The notes under the pieces were generated by a model. It searched no databases. It saw nothing but the letters and a program-made list of their open reading frames with translations, and had not been told where the DNA came from. From assembly GCA_024639445.1 (NCBI GenBank), contig JAHEIJ010000033.1, forward strand, positions 1 through 13,412: a stretch of DNA of 13,412 nt, in the 5' to 3' direction. The stretch's first letter is position 1, and every line of letters starts with the position of its first letter. Of the stretch, positions 1 through 7,505 are shown piece by piece. Source of the stretch: Gammaproteobacteria bacterium (GTDB taxonomy: Bacteria > Pseudomonadota > Gammaproteobacteria > UBA6429 > Thiohalophilaceae). A program made the position numbers and the translations under genes.

Positions 1-70
1 CACTTTTACCGGGCGCGACTTCAATTCCAGCAATTTCTATTGCGTCGGAGTTCAACTCAGCCTTTTCCAC
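1..70 (-). CDS. Partial succinylglutamate desuccinylase/aspartoacylase-family protein (5' end only)
   Basis: Only the first codons of this minus-strand gene lie in the window; it runs off the left edge. Read from a GTG at 70-68, the frame gives MEKAELNSDAIEIAG followed by IEVAPGKS. The 'I-G/A-G-x-x-V-x-P-G' pattern is typical of the N-terminus of bacterial desuccinylase/aspartoacylase-family zinc hydrolases, and genes of this family often follow rimK in gammaproteobacteria (family knowledge). The GTG start would overlap the rimK stop by 14 bases. A TTG at 55-53, preceded by AAGG, is an alternative start that would leave rimK intact with a one-base gap. The inferred role is an enzyme that acts with RimB and RimK, but the substrate cannot be deduced. 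No catalytic residues are visible because the gene is cut. Confidence 0.6.
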   Translation of the reverse strand, partial: MEKAELNSDAIEIAGIEVAPGKS

Positions 71-962
71 GTGTACGTGTATGATGGGGTTTGGCGTTTT
101 TCTCAATAAACTCAATTATTAAACTTGCCACATCCTTGCCGGTTGCCTGTTCAATACCTTCAAGACCGGGTGATGAGTTTACTTCCATGACAACCGCGCC
201 GTGGTTAGAGCGCAACAGGTCAACCCCCGCGACATTCAAACCCATAATGCGGGCAGCACGCACCGCGGTCGAACGTTCCTCCGGCGTAATTTTGACTACG
301 GTGGCCACCCCGCCACGATGCAAATTGGAACGAAATTCACCGTCCTTTGCCTGGCGTTTCATCGCCGCGACGACTTTATCATCCACCACAAAACAGCGAA
401 TGTCCGCCCCACCGGCTTCCTTGATAAATTCCTGTACCAGAAAATCCGCTTTTAAGCCCCGGAATGCATCAATCACACTTTCCGCTGCTTTTTGTGTTTC
501 AGCTAAAACCACACCCTTACCCTGTGTACCTTCCAAAAGTTTCACAACCAGTGGTGCCCCCCCAACCATATCAATCAGATCTTCCGTATTGCTCACATCA
601 TGAGCAAAGCCGGTTATCGGCAGACCAACTCCTTTGCGTGATAGCAGTTGGGAAGATCGTAATTTATCCCGCGACCGACCAATCGCGACTGATTCATTAA
701 GTGGAAAAACGCCCATCATTTCAAATTGCCGCAACACCGCCATACCATACATGGTTATGGAGGCACCTATACGCGGAATAACAGCATCAACATCGATAAT
801 ACGTTCCCCTTTATACTTGACCCCGGGTCGCATGGTGGTCACTTCGATGTAACATTTCAGCGTGTCTAACACAACCGCCTCGTGCCCACGCAGTTTGGCA
901 GCTTCAACCAGACGCCTGGTTGAATATAACTTGGTGTTCCGCGAAAGAATTGCGATTTTCAT
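57..962 (-). CDS. rimK: RimK, ribosomal protein S6--L-glutamate ligase (ATP-grasp)
   Basis: RimK uses ATP to add glutamate residues to the C-terminus of 30S ribosomal protein S6 in the cytoplasm. The protein has 301 residues, against about 300 for E. coli RimK, and matches it from the first residue (MKIAILSR). It has the pre-ATP-grasp N-domain (about 1-95) and the ATP-grasp fold (about 96-290). Visible motifs are the RDKLRS block with K100, MVGGAPLVVKLLEGTQG with K141, FRSNLHRGG near 210-218, and the metal-site residues D248, E260 and N262 in GVDLL and MEVNSSPGLEG. The ATG at 962 lies one base past the rimB stop, with GGAAG upstream, so the two genes are probably co-transcribed and coupled. 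The C-terminal tail (KPHHTRTRGKG) is basic and not conserved. The start and identity are secure; the S6 substrate is inferred from the family. Confidence 0.97.
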   Translation of the reverse strand: MKIAILSRNTKLYSTRRLVEAAKLRGHEAVVLDTLKCYIEVTTMRPGVKYKGERIIDVDAVIPRIGASITMYGMAVLRQFEMMGVFPLNESVAIGRSRDKLRSSQLLSRKGVGLPITGFAHDVSNTEDLIDMVGGAPLVVKLLEGTQGKGVVLAETQKAAESVIDAFRGLKADFLVQEFIKEAGGADIRCFVVDDKVVAAMKRQAKDGEFRSNLHRGGVATVVKITPEERSTAVRAARIMGLNVAGVDLLRSNHGAVVMEVNSSPGLEGIEQATGKDVASLIIEFIEKNAKPHHTRTRGKG

Positions 963-963
963 A

Positions 964-1416
964 TTATTTATCTTCCATATCCGGTTTCTTACCTATCAGG
1001 TATGAGCGCCCAGGGTTAACAATAACTTTACCCTTCATCGCCGTTCTTCCCAATAACATTCTGAATTTCATGCTTTCTCTGTTGGTCAAGGTCAGCTCAA
1101 TCGGCCAAAGCTGTTCGCCCAGTTTTACGCTCGACTCGATAACGTAACGCTGTTCCCGGTGTCCTCCGGAGTCCGTCACCCAACGTCTATCCAGTATCGG
1201 GGCAATACATTCGACCACAATATCATCCCGGCGTTGGTACGGATGTAGCTGGAATCGTACCATCTTTTTACCTTGCTTGGTAAAGGCCCGAACGCTAAAG
1301 GCATGTAATGCCGAGGTCCTGGCACCGGTATCGATTTTTGCCTTGATATGCTCAATACCCAATTCGGGCAGAGAGACCCATTCCCGCCAACCAATAATTA
1401 ACTTCGTTTTTTTCAT
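964..1416 (-). CDS. rimB: RimB-type retropepsin-like aspartic peptidase (putative ATP-dependent zinc protease family)
   Basis: A 150-residue single-domain protein of the family annotated as 'RimK/LysX family' or 'ATP-dependent zinc protease' (PF05618), which structurally resembles retropepsins. The active-site signature DTGARTSALHA carries the catalytic aspartate at residue 29; a single-domain retropepsin would need to form a dimer to be active. In Pseudomonas, RimB is reported to work with RimK and RimA in controlling S6 glutamylation, RimB removing the added glutamates (established for that system). Here it is the first gene of the minus-strand operon and ends one base before rimK. The ATG at 1416 has no close ribosome-binding site; AAGGA at 1433-1437 on the minus strand is about 16 bases away. 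No signal peptide is seen, so it is cytoplasmic. The name RimB rests on domain and context rather than on a specificity test. Confidence 0.88.
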   Translation of the reverse strand: MKKTKLIIGWREWVSLPELGIEHIKAKIDTGARTSALHAFSVRAFTKQGKKMVRFQLHPYQRRDDIVVECIAPILDRRWVTDSGGHREQRYVIESSVKLGEQLWPIELTLTNRESMKFRMLLGRTAMKGKVIVNPGRSYLIGKKPDMEDK

Positions 1417-1658
1417 GGCGGATAGATTCGAGTATCCTTATTGACCATAAAATTATTAGACGATCACGAAAGCGTAGCACTAAATCAGGGAAAATACATA
1501 ATATATCACCAGCACATCCCTGGCATAGCGGTTGAAGTCCTCAGACAGCATATTGGCAGATGGCTTACTATTGTTTTTCTAGTTTCTTGCCTCATAGTAT
1601 ATTAATAGTATGTACCTGTGTTAAAAGTTGGTCCAAAATAAAGGCTAGAAACCTGTAG

Positions 1659-1675
1659 TTTACCAGCCTGGTAAA
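1659..1675. promoter_or_regulatory. Perfect 17-bp palindrome upstream of tamA (candidate operator)
   Basis: The sequence TTTACCAG-C-CTGGTAAA is a perfect 8-bp inverted repeat around a single central base. It ends immediately before the ribosome-binding site (1676-1683) of the leader ORF and 54 bases before the tamA ATG. The short centre and full symmetry fit a DNA site for a dimeric regulator better than an RNA terminator, and no T-run follows. As RNA it could form only a 6-bp stem (UUUACC/GGUAAA) with a 5-base loop, which might partly mask the ribosome-binding site. The regulator is unknown; function is inferred from symmetry and position alone. Confidence 0.45.
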
Positions 1676-1717
1676 GGGTGGAGATATCTAATGAAAGACC
1701 TGGCAGACTTGATTTGA
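1676..1717 (+). promoter_or_regulatory. Leader mini-ORF with strong ribosome-binding site, in frame with tamA
   Basis: GGGTGGAG at 1676-1683 is a good Shine-Dalgarno sequence seven bases before an ATG at 1691. That ATG opens an 8-codon ORF (MKDLADLI) closed by TGA at 1715-1717. The mini-ORF is in the same frame as tamA, whose ATG follows 12 bases after the stop. The tamA ATG itself has only GGA two bases away, too close to work well. Either tamA is translated by re-initiation after this leader, or one base error or mutation created the TGA and the true start is at 1691 (13 codons longer). The strong site and close placement are seen directly; the leader role is inference. Confidence 0.4.
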
Positions 1718-1729
1718 CTATATCTGGAA

Positions 1730-3466
1730 ATGACATATTCAGGCATTATTTTTGTTTTATGCCTTCTAGGCATGACAAGTCCGGTCTTTGCTACCTCATT
1801 GATGGTCGAAGTGCATGGTATCCATGGGGCGGAAAAAGAGAATGTGCTTGCCTATCTCAAAATTGCCGGGGAAAAGAGTCGCACAGACTTACTCCCTAGC
1901 CGAATCCGGCGCCTGCATGCCCAGGCACCACGGGAGATTAAACAGGCACTCCAACCTTATGGGTATTATGAGGTACTGGTCCGTGCTCGTTTAATCAAGG
2001 ACAAGGATTCATGGATTGCCCGTTATGAAATTGAACCGGGCCCACCTGTAATTATCACTGATCTCAATATTCGTATAATTGGTCCCGCCGAACAGCAACC
2101 AAAACTGCAGCAGTATCTAGACGAATTATCGACTAGAGTTGGTGATAGATTGCAACATGTGCATTATGAAAATATCAAGAAGGCTTTATTGCAGCTCGCC
2201 GTACAAACGGGGCATTTGGATGCCGAGTATGCTGAAAGCCGAATTGATGTTGATTTAAAAAAGAAAACCGCCGCTATCATCCTCGAACTAATATCAGGAC
2301 CTCGCTATCGATTTGGCAAAGTAACAATTTTTCAGGATGCCTATGATGAAGATTTCCTGCGGCGTTATATAAAATTCCAGCAAGGTGAGTATTATGCCCC
2401 CACCGCACTCTTGAAACTACAAGCCGATCTCAGCAACAGCGGACTGTTCGAACGTATCGATATCGAACCACGACGTGATTTAGCTATTGGTGGTGAAATA
2501 CCAATTTACCTGCATTTAACGGAAAGCAAGCCGCGCAAGTGGAAATTCGGTCTGGGTTATGGCACTGATACCGGTTTCCGTGGCAACATCCGCCATACTC
2601 GTCGGCTTGGACGGCGTGGCCACAAGATCGGTTTTGATCTATTGGCTTCCGAAAATATCCAGTCGTTACTCGGGACCTATATTATTCCTCTCAAGGACCC
2701 GATCAGTGAAGAAATGGCGTACACTGCCCGTGTCAGCAATGAGACAACCGAAAGTCGCGACAGTAAGATCGCAAGTCTCAGCGGCAGTTATTCCGCTATG
2801 CAAGGTAATTGGCGGCGAGTTGTCAGTTTGAATTATGAATATGAAGATTTTACCGTTGCGGAACAAACTGATGAAACCTTGTTTCTCTACCCAATTGTAA
2901 GCTGGTCCCGTACCTGGGCGGATGACCGTATAAATCCCACACATGGTCGCAGATATTATCTGAAGCTACTCGGTGCTTCCGATAATGTATTATCGGATGC
3001 AAGCTTTCTGCAGGCACAAACTAATGGTAAATGGATACTTGATTTGGGTTCAAGGAACAGACTTCTGGCCCGCGCGGAAGTTGGTGCAACCCTGGTAGAT
3101 AATATACTTGAACTGCCGGCATCTAAACGTTTCTATGCAGGGGGTGACACAAGCATTCGTGGTTATGGTTACGAGGAACTGGGTCCGGTCAATGCTCTTG
3201 GAGAAGTGGTCGGCGGTAAATATCTACTGATAGGTAGCCTCGAACTCGACCATAGGCTAAGCGACAAATGGAGTGTGGCAGCTTTTTACGATGCAGGTAA
3301 TGCCCTGAATGATTTCGATGATCTCAGCGATCAGATTGCCGAAGGTGCCGGATTCGGTGTACGCTGGCATTCCCCTGTTGGCCCGGTGAGGGTCGATTTT
3401 GCCTGGGCACTCACCGAACCCTATGAAGGTTTTCGCCTGCATCTCGTGATAGGGCCCGACTTGTGA
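1730..3466 (+). CDS. tamA: TamA, outer-membrane barrel of the translocation and assembly module
   Basis: An Omp85-family outer-membrane protein of 578 residues (E. coli TamA has 577). Residues 1-21 form a signal peptide (hydrophobic core GIIFVLCLLG, likely cleavage after VFA). Three POTRA domains follow (about 24-265), then the 16-strand barrel of the bacterial surface antigen domain (about 270-578). The barrel holds the family hallmark GGDTSIRGYG at 471-480, where the RGY/F motif sits on the loop that folds back into the barrel. The C-terminus LVIGPDL resembles the E. coli TamA ending in GPEL. With TamB it helps insert outer-membrane proteins and is implicated in envelope lipid transport. 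The n-region of the signal peptide (MTYS) lacks a positive charge, which is unusual and leaves the start open: see the in-frame leader at 1691. The stop overlaps the tamB start, so the two are coupled. Confidence 0.96.
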   Translation: MTYSGIIFVLCLLGMTSPVFATSLMVEVHGIHGAEKENVLAYLKIAGEKSRTDLLPSRIRRLHAQAPREIKQALQPYGYYEVLVRARLIKDKDSWIARYEIEPGPPVIITDLNIRIIGPAEQQPKLQQYLDELSTRVGDRLQHVHYENIKKALLQLAVQTGHLDAEYAESRIDVDLKKKTAAIILELISGPRYRFGKVTIFQDAYDEDFLRRYIKFQQGEYYAPTALLKLQADLSNSGLFERIDIEPRRDLAIGGEIPIYLHLTESKPRKWKFGLGYGTDTGFRGNIRHTRRLGRRGHKIGFDLLASENIQSLLGTYIIPLKDPISEEMAYTARVSNETTESRDSKIASLSGSYSAMQGNWRRVVSLNYEYEDFTVAEQTDETLFLYPIVSWSRTWADDRINPTHGRRYYLKLLGASDNVLSDASFLQAQTNGKWILDLGSRNRLLARAEVGATLVDNILELPASKRFYAGGDTSIRGYGYEELGPVNALGEVVGGKYLLIGSLELDHRLSDKWSVAAFYDAGNALNDFDDLSDQIAEGAGFGVRWHSPVGPVRVDFAWALTEPYEGFRLHLVIGPDL

Positions 3467-6400
3467 AACGCATTATTCTGTCCGCCATGCTTGTAATGTT
3501 GCTTGTCCTTATTGGCAGCGTATGGTTAGTGTTGAACACGCAATGGGGGCTGGATCGAGCGCATGACCTGGTCACGCGGTCCGTTCCCGGCAAACTCAGC
3601 ATTCAGTCCCTGCGCGGAACACTGCGGGGACCGATCAGACTTTTCGGCATCAGTTACACTGATGATGACATCGACATCAAGCTAGAACGACTTGAAGTTG
3701 ACTGGCAACTAATCAAGCTGTTGACAGGCACCCTGCGGATCAGCGAGTTTGATGCACAGGGCCTCAGGATAAAACTCCCCGAGGCCACACAGCAGCGGAA
3801 ATCTGCAACCCCCACCAGCATTGCCCTGCCCTTTTCAGTCGAAATCATCAATGCAGATCTCAGTCACGCGCACATCTCCACGAAATCACGCCCGCCGTTT
3901 ATTATTAAACACATAAATCTACAGGCCAGCCTAGACGATCATTCTGTGCAACTCGCGCATTTGTCGATTCAATCCGATTTGTTTGATTTGACCACAAAGG
4001 GACAACTCGGGCTGGATGTCAAGCAGCGATTTGACCTGGAGACAATCTGGACCCTGCGTTATCGTGACTATACGCCAGTAAACGGCCGTGGTAATTTCAA
4101 CGGAACTTTACAAAAGCTTATGCTGACGCAAGCCACCCAGCAACCCGGTCTGGATATTTCTCTGCGTGGTCAGTTGAACAACATCCTCGAAACTCCGGGA
4201 TGGCAACTCACTCTGCAAGTCCAGCAGTTTAATACTCAGCAGCTCGTCAAATCCTGGCCGGTGGTGGATACTGAGGGCAAATTAGTATCAAAGGGTAACC
4301 TTGCTGACTTTAGCCTGTCGGGCGAATTACGCAGCAGCCTTCCCGCACAGGGAATGTTTGAATCGATATTTCATCTAAAGGCTAAGCCGAACATCTGGGA
4401 AATTACCGACTTCAGAACGACACACCAGACCACAAAGGCCAGCCTTTATGCTAGTGGCGAATGGCAACCTGGCCCGGAATCCGGCAGCCTGGCCCTCAAC
4501 GGCGGCTGGAATCAACTTCGCCTGCCCTTATTGTCAAACCGTCAATCAGACTCGTTAAGTAGCAAAAAAGGTGAGTTTAAGCTTAATGGCAAGCTCAACG
4601 CCTACGAATTTACCCTCAAAACAGATCTGGCAGGAAAACAAGTACCCAGCACACTATTAAATATAAGCGGCAGTGGCAATCAACAGCGAGTTAATATCCC
4701 GAATATTAGCGCCGCGACGTTGGATGGCAAAATCCTCGGTTCAGCCAAAGTTACATGGAGTCCACATCTAAACTGGGATGCTTCCTTCACTATTCATGAC
4801 GTAAATCCCGCAACTAAATGGCGAGATTGGCCGGGACGACTTAATGCCGAATTAAAGGCTGTACGCAAAGGATCGAGTAAAGCGCCACTGGACACAATCG
4901 ATCTCAAAAAGTTAGGCGGCAAGCTACGCGGTTATCCGGTTAATGCGCATGGCACGGTGAGCTGGAGCAACAAAAAACTCGAAATTGATAATATCGAATG
5001 TACTATTGCAGAATCACGCCTGCAGATTACCGGTTTACGTGACAAGAACTGGAACCTGCAAACAAAACTGACCTCACCTGACATAAACCATATTTGGCCC
5101 TACTCACGTGGCAAGCTGGAACTACAAACAAATGTCGTCGGTCCGCGATTAACCCCACACATCATCGCCAGGATCAATGGCGAAAAGCTTGCTATTAGTG
5201 ATTATCGAATTGGCCAAATCAATGGCGAGTTTGACATTGACTTACAGAGTGACGAACAATTTGACACCGGATTGACTGTTAATAATATCGCCATAAGGGG
5301 TTACGAATGGCAAAACATGGCAGTAAAGATGAAAGGCAAACGCACGCAACATCAAATCAACCTGGATATGAAGCATGGAGCGGATTTCATTCAAATTGCC
5401 ATCAACGGGGCCTTGAATGATCAGCAGAACTGGCGTGGAGAAATCGCACAGACCAACATCGCACTCAATGGGTTAGGCAAATGGCAACAGAACCAGCCGG
5501 CCGCCTTTTCTTTTTCAAGCAATCAGGCAACTCTCGATCCTCTTTGTCTGAATCAACCCGGGGCGCATATTTGCGTGGAGGGTGAACGAAAGCAAGATAT
5601 CTGGACAGCAAAACTGGATGCCAATAACCTCTCATTGGCCCTGCTGAGAAACTGGATGCCACCCCATCTCAGCTTGCAGGGCAAAAGTAATATTAACGCA
5701 ACTGCACATTATCATCCCGAACAGGAATTATTTGCTGATGTCCTCCTCAGCATACCAGACGGATTTCACCTTACGGTCACTGACAGAGAAGAACCGTTTC
5801 AGTTTGCCGCCAGCAAATTTCAGCTTAGCCTGGACAAAAGCGGACTTGTGACGCATCTTGATCTGCCGGCTGATGAGCTTGCAAACCTGTCGCTACGAAT
5901 CAGCCTGCCCGGCTGGAATGCCTTGAGAGGATTTTACGCCACGCAGCCGTTAAATGGTCAGGTCAAGGCCTCGCTAGCTTCTCTTGCATATTTGAATGGT
6001 GTTTTTCTTGACTTGCCGCTTCTGACAGGCTCGTTGGATACCGATCTTCGGCTTGATGGAATGCTCGGTGAGCCTCTTATTATTGGAGCAACAGTGATAA
6101 AACATGCATCAGCAGAAATTCCGGCACTTGGCATTAAACTGAGTGAGATTGATCTGCAGGCCCAAAGCAAAACCGGAAAACAAGTTGATTACCATTTCAG
6201 TGCCCGTTCCAGTGAGGCGAAACCACTCACTCTCACGGGCCGTACTATCCTGGATCCGACCTCAGGTTGGCCGACCAGTCTAAACATCCAGGCTGATTAT
6301 TTTCAACTGGTAAACATGCCGGATATCAAAATGCATATCTCCCCTCAACTCGATATTGACATACAGGGACGAGATATCAGTCTGACCGGTCAGATAACCA

Positions 6401-7230
6401 TCCCGCAGGCCCTATTTCGACCCCGTACTTTACCCCGAACGTCGGTGTCTGTATCAAATGATGTGGTCTTCATTGGTGAAACAGAATCACCACTGGTTGA
6501 AGAACGCTGGAACATATCCAGTCGTGTCAGGCTGATACTGGGAGACAATATATATTTTGATGGTTTCGGTTTGCGTGGTGAGATCAATGGCAATCTGTTA
6601 TTGATTGATGAGCCGGGTAAACTGACTTTGGGTCAGGGTGAAATCAGGATCACTGAAGGTACCTATAAAGCCTATGGCCAGGATGCCAAGATACGTCGTG
6701 GCCGTCTGATTTTCGCCAATACGGTTATTGATAATCCGGCGATCGACCTGGAAGCGGTACGCGAAGTGGATACCGTTACTGCCGGTGTGCGCGTGACCGG
6801 CACCCTGAAGCAACCGGAGCTGTCACTATTCTCCGAACCCGCAATGTCTGAATCAGATGTTGCTTCTTATTTCCTTTTGGGACGACCAATGGAAACCGGC
6901 GAAGACAGTGAGGGACAGCAATTACAACGCGCGCTGCTGGCGGCAAGATTAGCCGGAGGTGAGCTACTTGTTGATCAAACCGGTATTTACTCCTACATTG
7001 ATGAAGTATCATTTGAAACGGACAATGCCACTGAACAAACATCATTGGTGGTTGGAAAGTATTTATCACCCAAACTGTATGTCCGATATGTTACAGGTGT
7101 TGTCGAGTCTAGCAACATCGTTGAAGTGCATTACAAACTGAAGCGATATTTGCGTGTTCAAACCGAGACCGGTTACCGCGGATCAAAATCTATCGCAGGC
7201 GCGGATATTTATTACAGCATAGAGCACTGA
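3463..7230 (+). CDS. tamB: TamB, inner-membrane-anchored periplasmic bridge protein (AsmA/TamB superfamily)
   Basis: A 1255-residue protein (E. coli TamB about 1259). A basic MKR start and a hydrophobic stretch (about 4-25, ILSAMLVMLLVLIGSVWLVL) form an uncleaved signal anchor. A very long beta-rich region follows, full of repeated short strands, expected to fold into the beta-taco groove typical of the repeating-beta-groove (RBG) proteins. The C-terminal TamB domain (DUF490, PF04357, about 920-1255) carries GTYKAYGQD near 1066-1074 and QPELSLFSEPAMSESDVASY from 1117. It spans the periplasm and docks with TamA; members of this group move phospholipid to the outer membrane. The GTG start lies inside the tamA stop (GTGA), with AGGG about eight bases upstream; it keeps the positive residues ahead of the membrane segment, whereas an internal ATG at residue 9 would lose them. 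Confidence 0.96.
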   Translation: MKRIILSAMLVMLLVLIGSVWLVLNTQWGLDRAHDLVTRSVPGKLSIQSLRGTLRGPIRLFGISYTDDDIDIKLERLEVDWQLIKLLTGTLRISEFDAQGLRIKLPEATQQRKSATPTSIALPFSVEIINADLSHAHISTKSRPPFIIKHINLQASLDDHSVQLAHLSIQSDLFDLTTKGQLGLDVKQRFDLETIWTLRYRDYTPVNGRGNFNGTLQKLMLTQATQQPGLDISLRGQLNNILETPGWQLTLQVQQFNTQQLVKSWPVVDTEGKLVSKGNLADFSLSGELRSSLPAQGMFESIFHLKAKPNIWEITDFRTTHQTTKASLYASGEWQPGPESGSLALNGGWNQLRLPLLSNRQSDSLSSKKGEFKLNGKLNAYEFTLKTDLAGKQVPSTLLNISGSGNQQRVNIPNISAATLDGKILGSAKVTWSPHLNWDASFTIHDVNPATKWRDWPGRLNAELKAVRKGSSKAPLDTIDLKKLGGKLRGYPVNAHGTVSWSNKKLEIDNIECTIAESRLQITGLRDKNWNLQTKLTSPDINHIWPYSRGKLELQTNVVGPRLTPHIIARINGEKLAISDYRIGQINGEFDIDLQSDEQFDTGLTVNNIAIRGYEWQNMAVKMKGKRTQHQINLDMKHGADFIQIAINGALNDQQNWRGEIAQTNIALNGLGKWQQNQPAAFSFSSNQATLDPLCLNQPGAHICVEGERKQDIWTAKLDANNLSLALLRNWMPPHLSLQGKSNINATAHYHPEQELFADVLLSIPDGFHLTVTDREEPFQFAASKFQLSLDKSGLVTHLDLPADELANLSLRISLPGWNALRGFYATQPLNGQVKASLASLAYLNGVFLDLPLLTGSLDTDLRLDGMLGEPLIIGATVIKHASAEIPALGIKLSEIDLQAQSKTGKQVDYHFSARSSEAKPLTLTGRTILDPTSGWPTSLNIQADYFQLVNMPDIKMHISPQLDIDIQGRDISLTGQITIPQALFRPRTLPRTSVSVSNDVVFIGETESPLVEERWNISSRVRLILGDNIYFDGFGLRGEINGNLLLIDEPGKLTLGQGEIRITEGTYKAYGQDAKIRRGRLIFANTVIDNPAIDLEAVREVDTVTAGVRVTGTLKQPELSLFSEPAMSESDVASYFLLGRPMETGEDSEGQQLQRALLAARLAGGELLVDQTGIYSYIDEVSFETDNATEQTSLVVGKYLSPKLYVRYVTGVVESSNIVEVHYKLKRYLRVQTETGYRGSKSIAGADIYYSIEH

Positions 7231-7268
7231 GACAATAACCTGCCAGAATATATTCAGGAGGAAGGAAA

Positions 7269-7460
7269 ATGAATTATAAAATGATTGTCACGCTTTTGAT
7301 GATAATTCTCGTCGTTGTCTTTACAGTACAAAACGCCGCTGTGGTGACCGTCACTTTCTTAGTCTGGAATATCGAAATATCACGCGCCTTGTTGATATTT
7401 CTTGTACTGTTCATTGGGATTATAATTGGCTGGTTATCCCGCTCTCATGTCAAACGTTAA
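7269..7460 (+). CDS. LapA-domain inner-membrane protein (DUF1049), short form
   Basis: A 63-residue membrane protein with two hydrophobic helices (about 5-20 and 38-56) joined by the segment QNAAVVTVTFLVWNIEIS, which matches the QN-x-x-x-V-x-V-x-FL signature of the LapA family (PF06305). It ends in a basic tail, WLSRSHVKR, predicted to face the cytoplasm. In E. coli, LapA (about 100 residues) is encoded with LapB, which controls LPS synthesis by regulating LpxC turnover; LapA's own role is less clear. This copy lacks the C-terminal coiled extension of the E. coli protein, so I give no symbol. Translation signals are excellent: AGGAGG at 7256-7261, seven bases before the ATG. It lies 38 bases after tamB and 45 bases before the phosphorylase, which suggests one transcript. 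A link to envelope work fits the TAM neighbours but is inference. Confidence 0.85.
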   Translation: MNYKMIVTLLMIILVVVFTVQNAAVVTVTFLVWNIEISRALLIFLVLFIGIIIGWLSRSHVKR

Positions 7461-7505
7461 AAATAGAGGGGAAAACCGGTTATCCGATTGGGCGGTAAAT
7501 ATTGA

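Larger units (their letters stand above)
1417..1729. other. Divergent intergenic region between rimB and tamA
   Basis: These 313 bases separate two divergent operons and should carry promoters for both. The segment 1594-1614 is A+T rich, with TATATT at 1598-1603 and TAGTAT-like hexamers that could serve as a -10 for tamA, but no well-spaced -35 accompanies them. On the rimB side the minus strand reads TATATTATG near 1499-1507, again without a good -35. I therefore assign no promoter. The tamA-proximal end holds a palindrome and a leader ORF, listed separately. No tRNA, no intrinsic terminator and no convincing longer gene is seen. Confidence 0.6.

Noticed and set aside
91..603. A 170-codon open frame on the plus strand opposite rimK
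   Set aside because: It is antisense to a secure rimK, its translation has no recognisable domain, and it has no ribosome-binding site. It is a frame shadow.
1678..1899. A GTG-started 73-codon frame overlapping the start of tamA
   Set aside because: It is out of frame with tamA, its GTG lies inside the leader's Shine-Dalgarno sequence, and the product resembles nothing known.
7240..7260. GAATATATTC palindrome with flanking CCTG/CAGG between tamB and the LapA-domain gene
   Set aside because: The longer symmetry is broken by a 3-base insertion on one side and there is no T-run, so it is neither a clear terminator nor a convincing operator.
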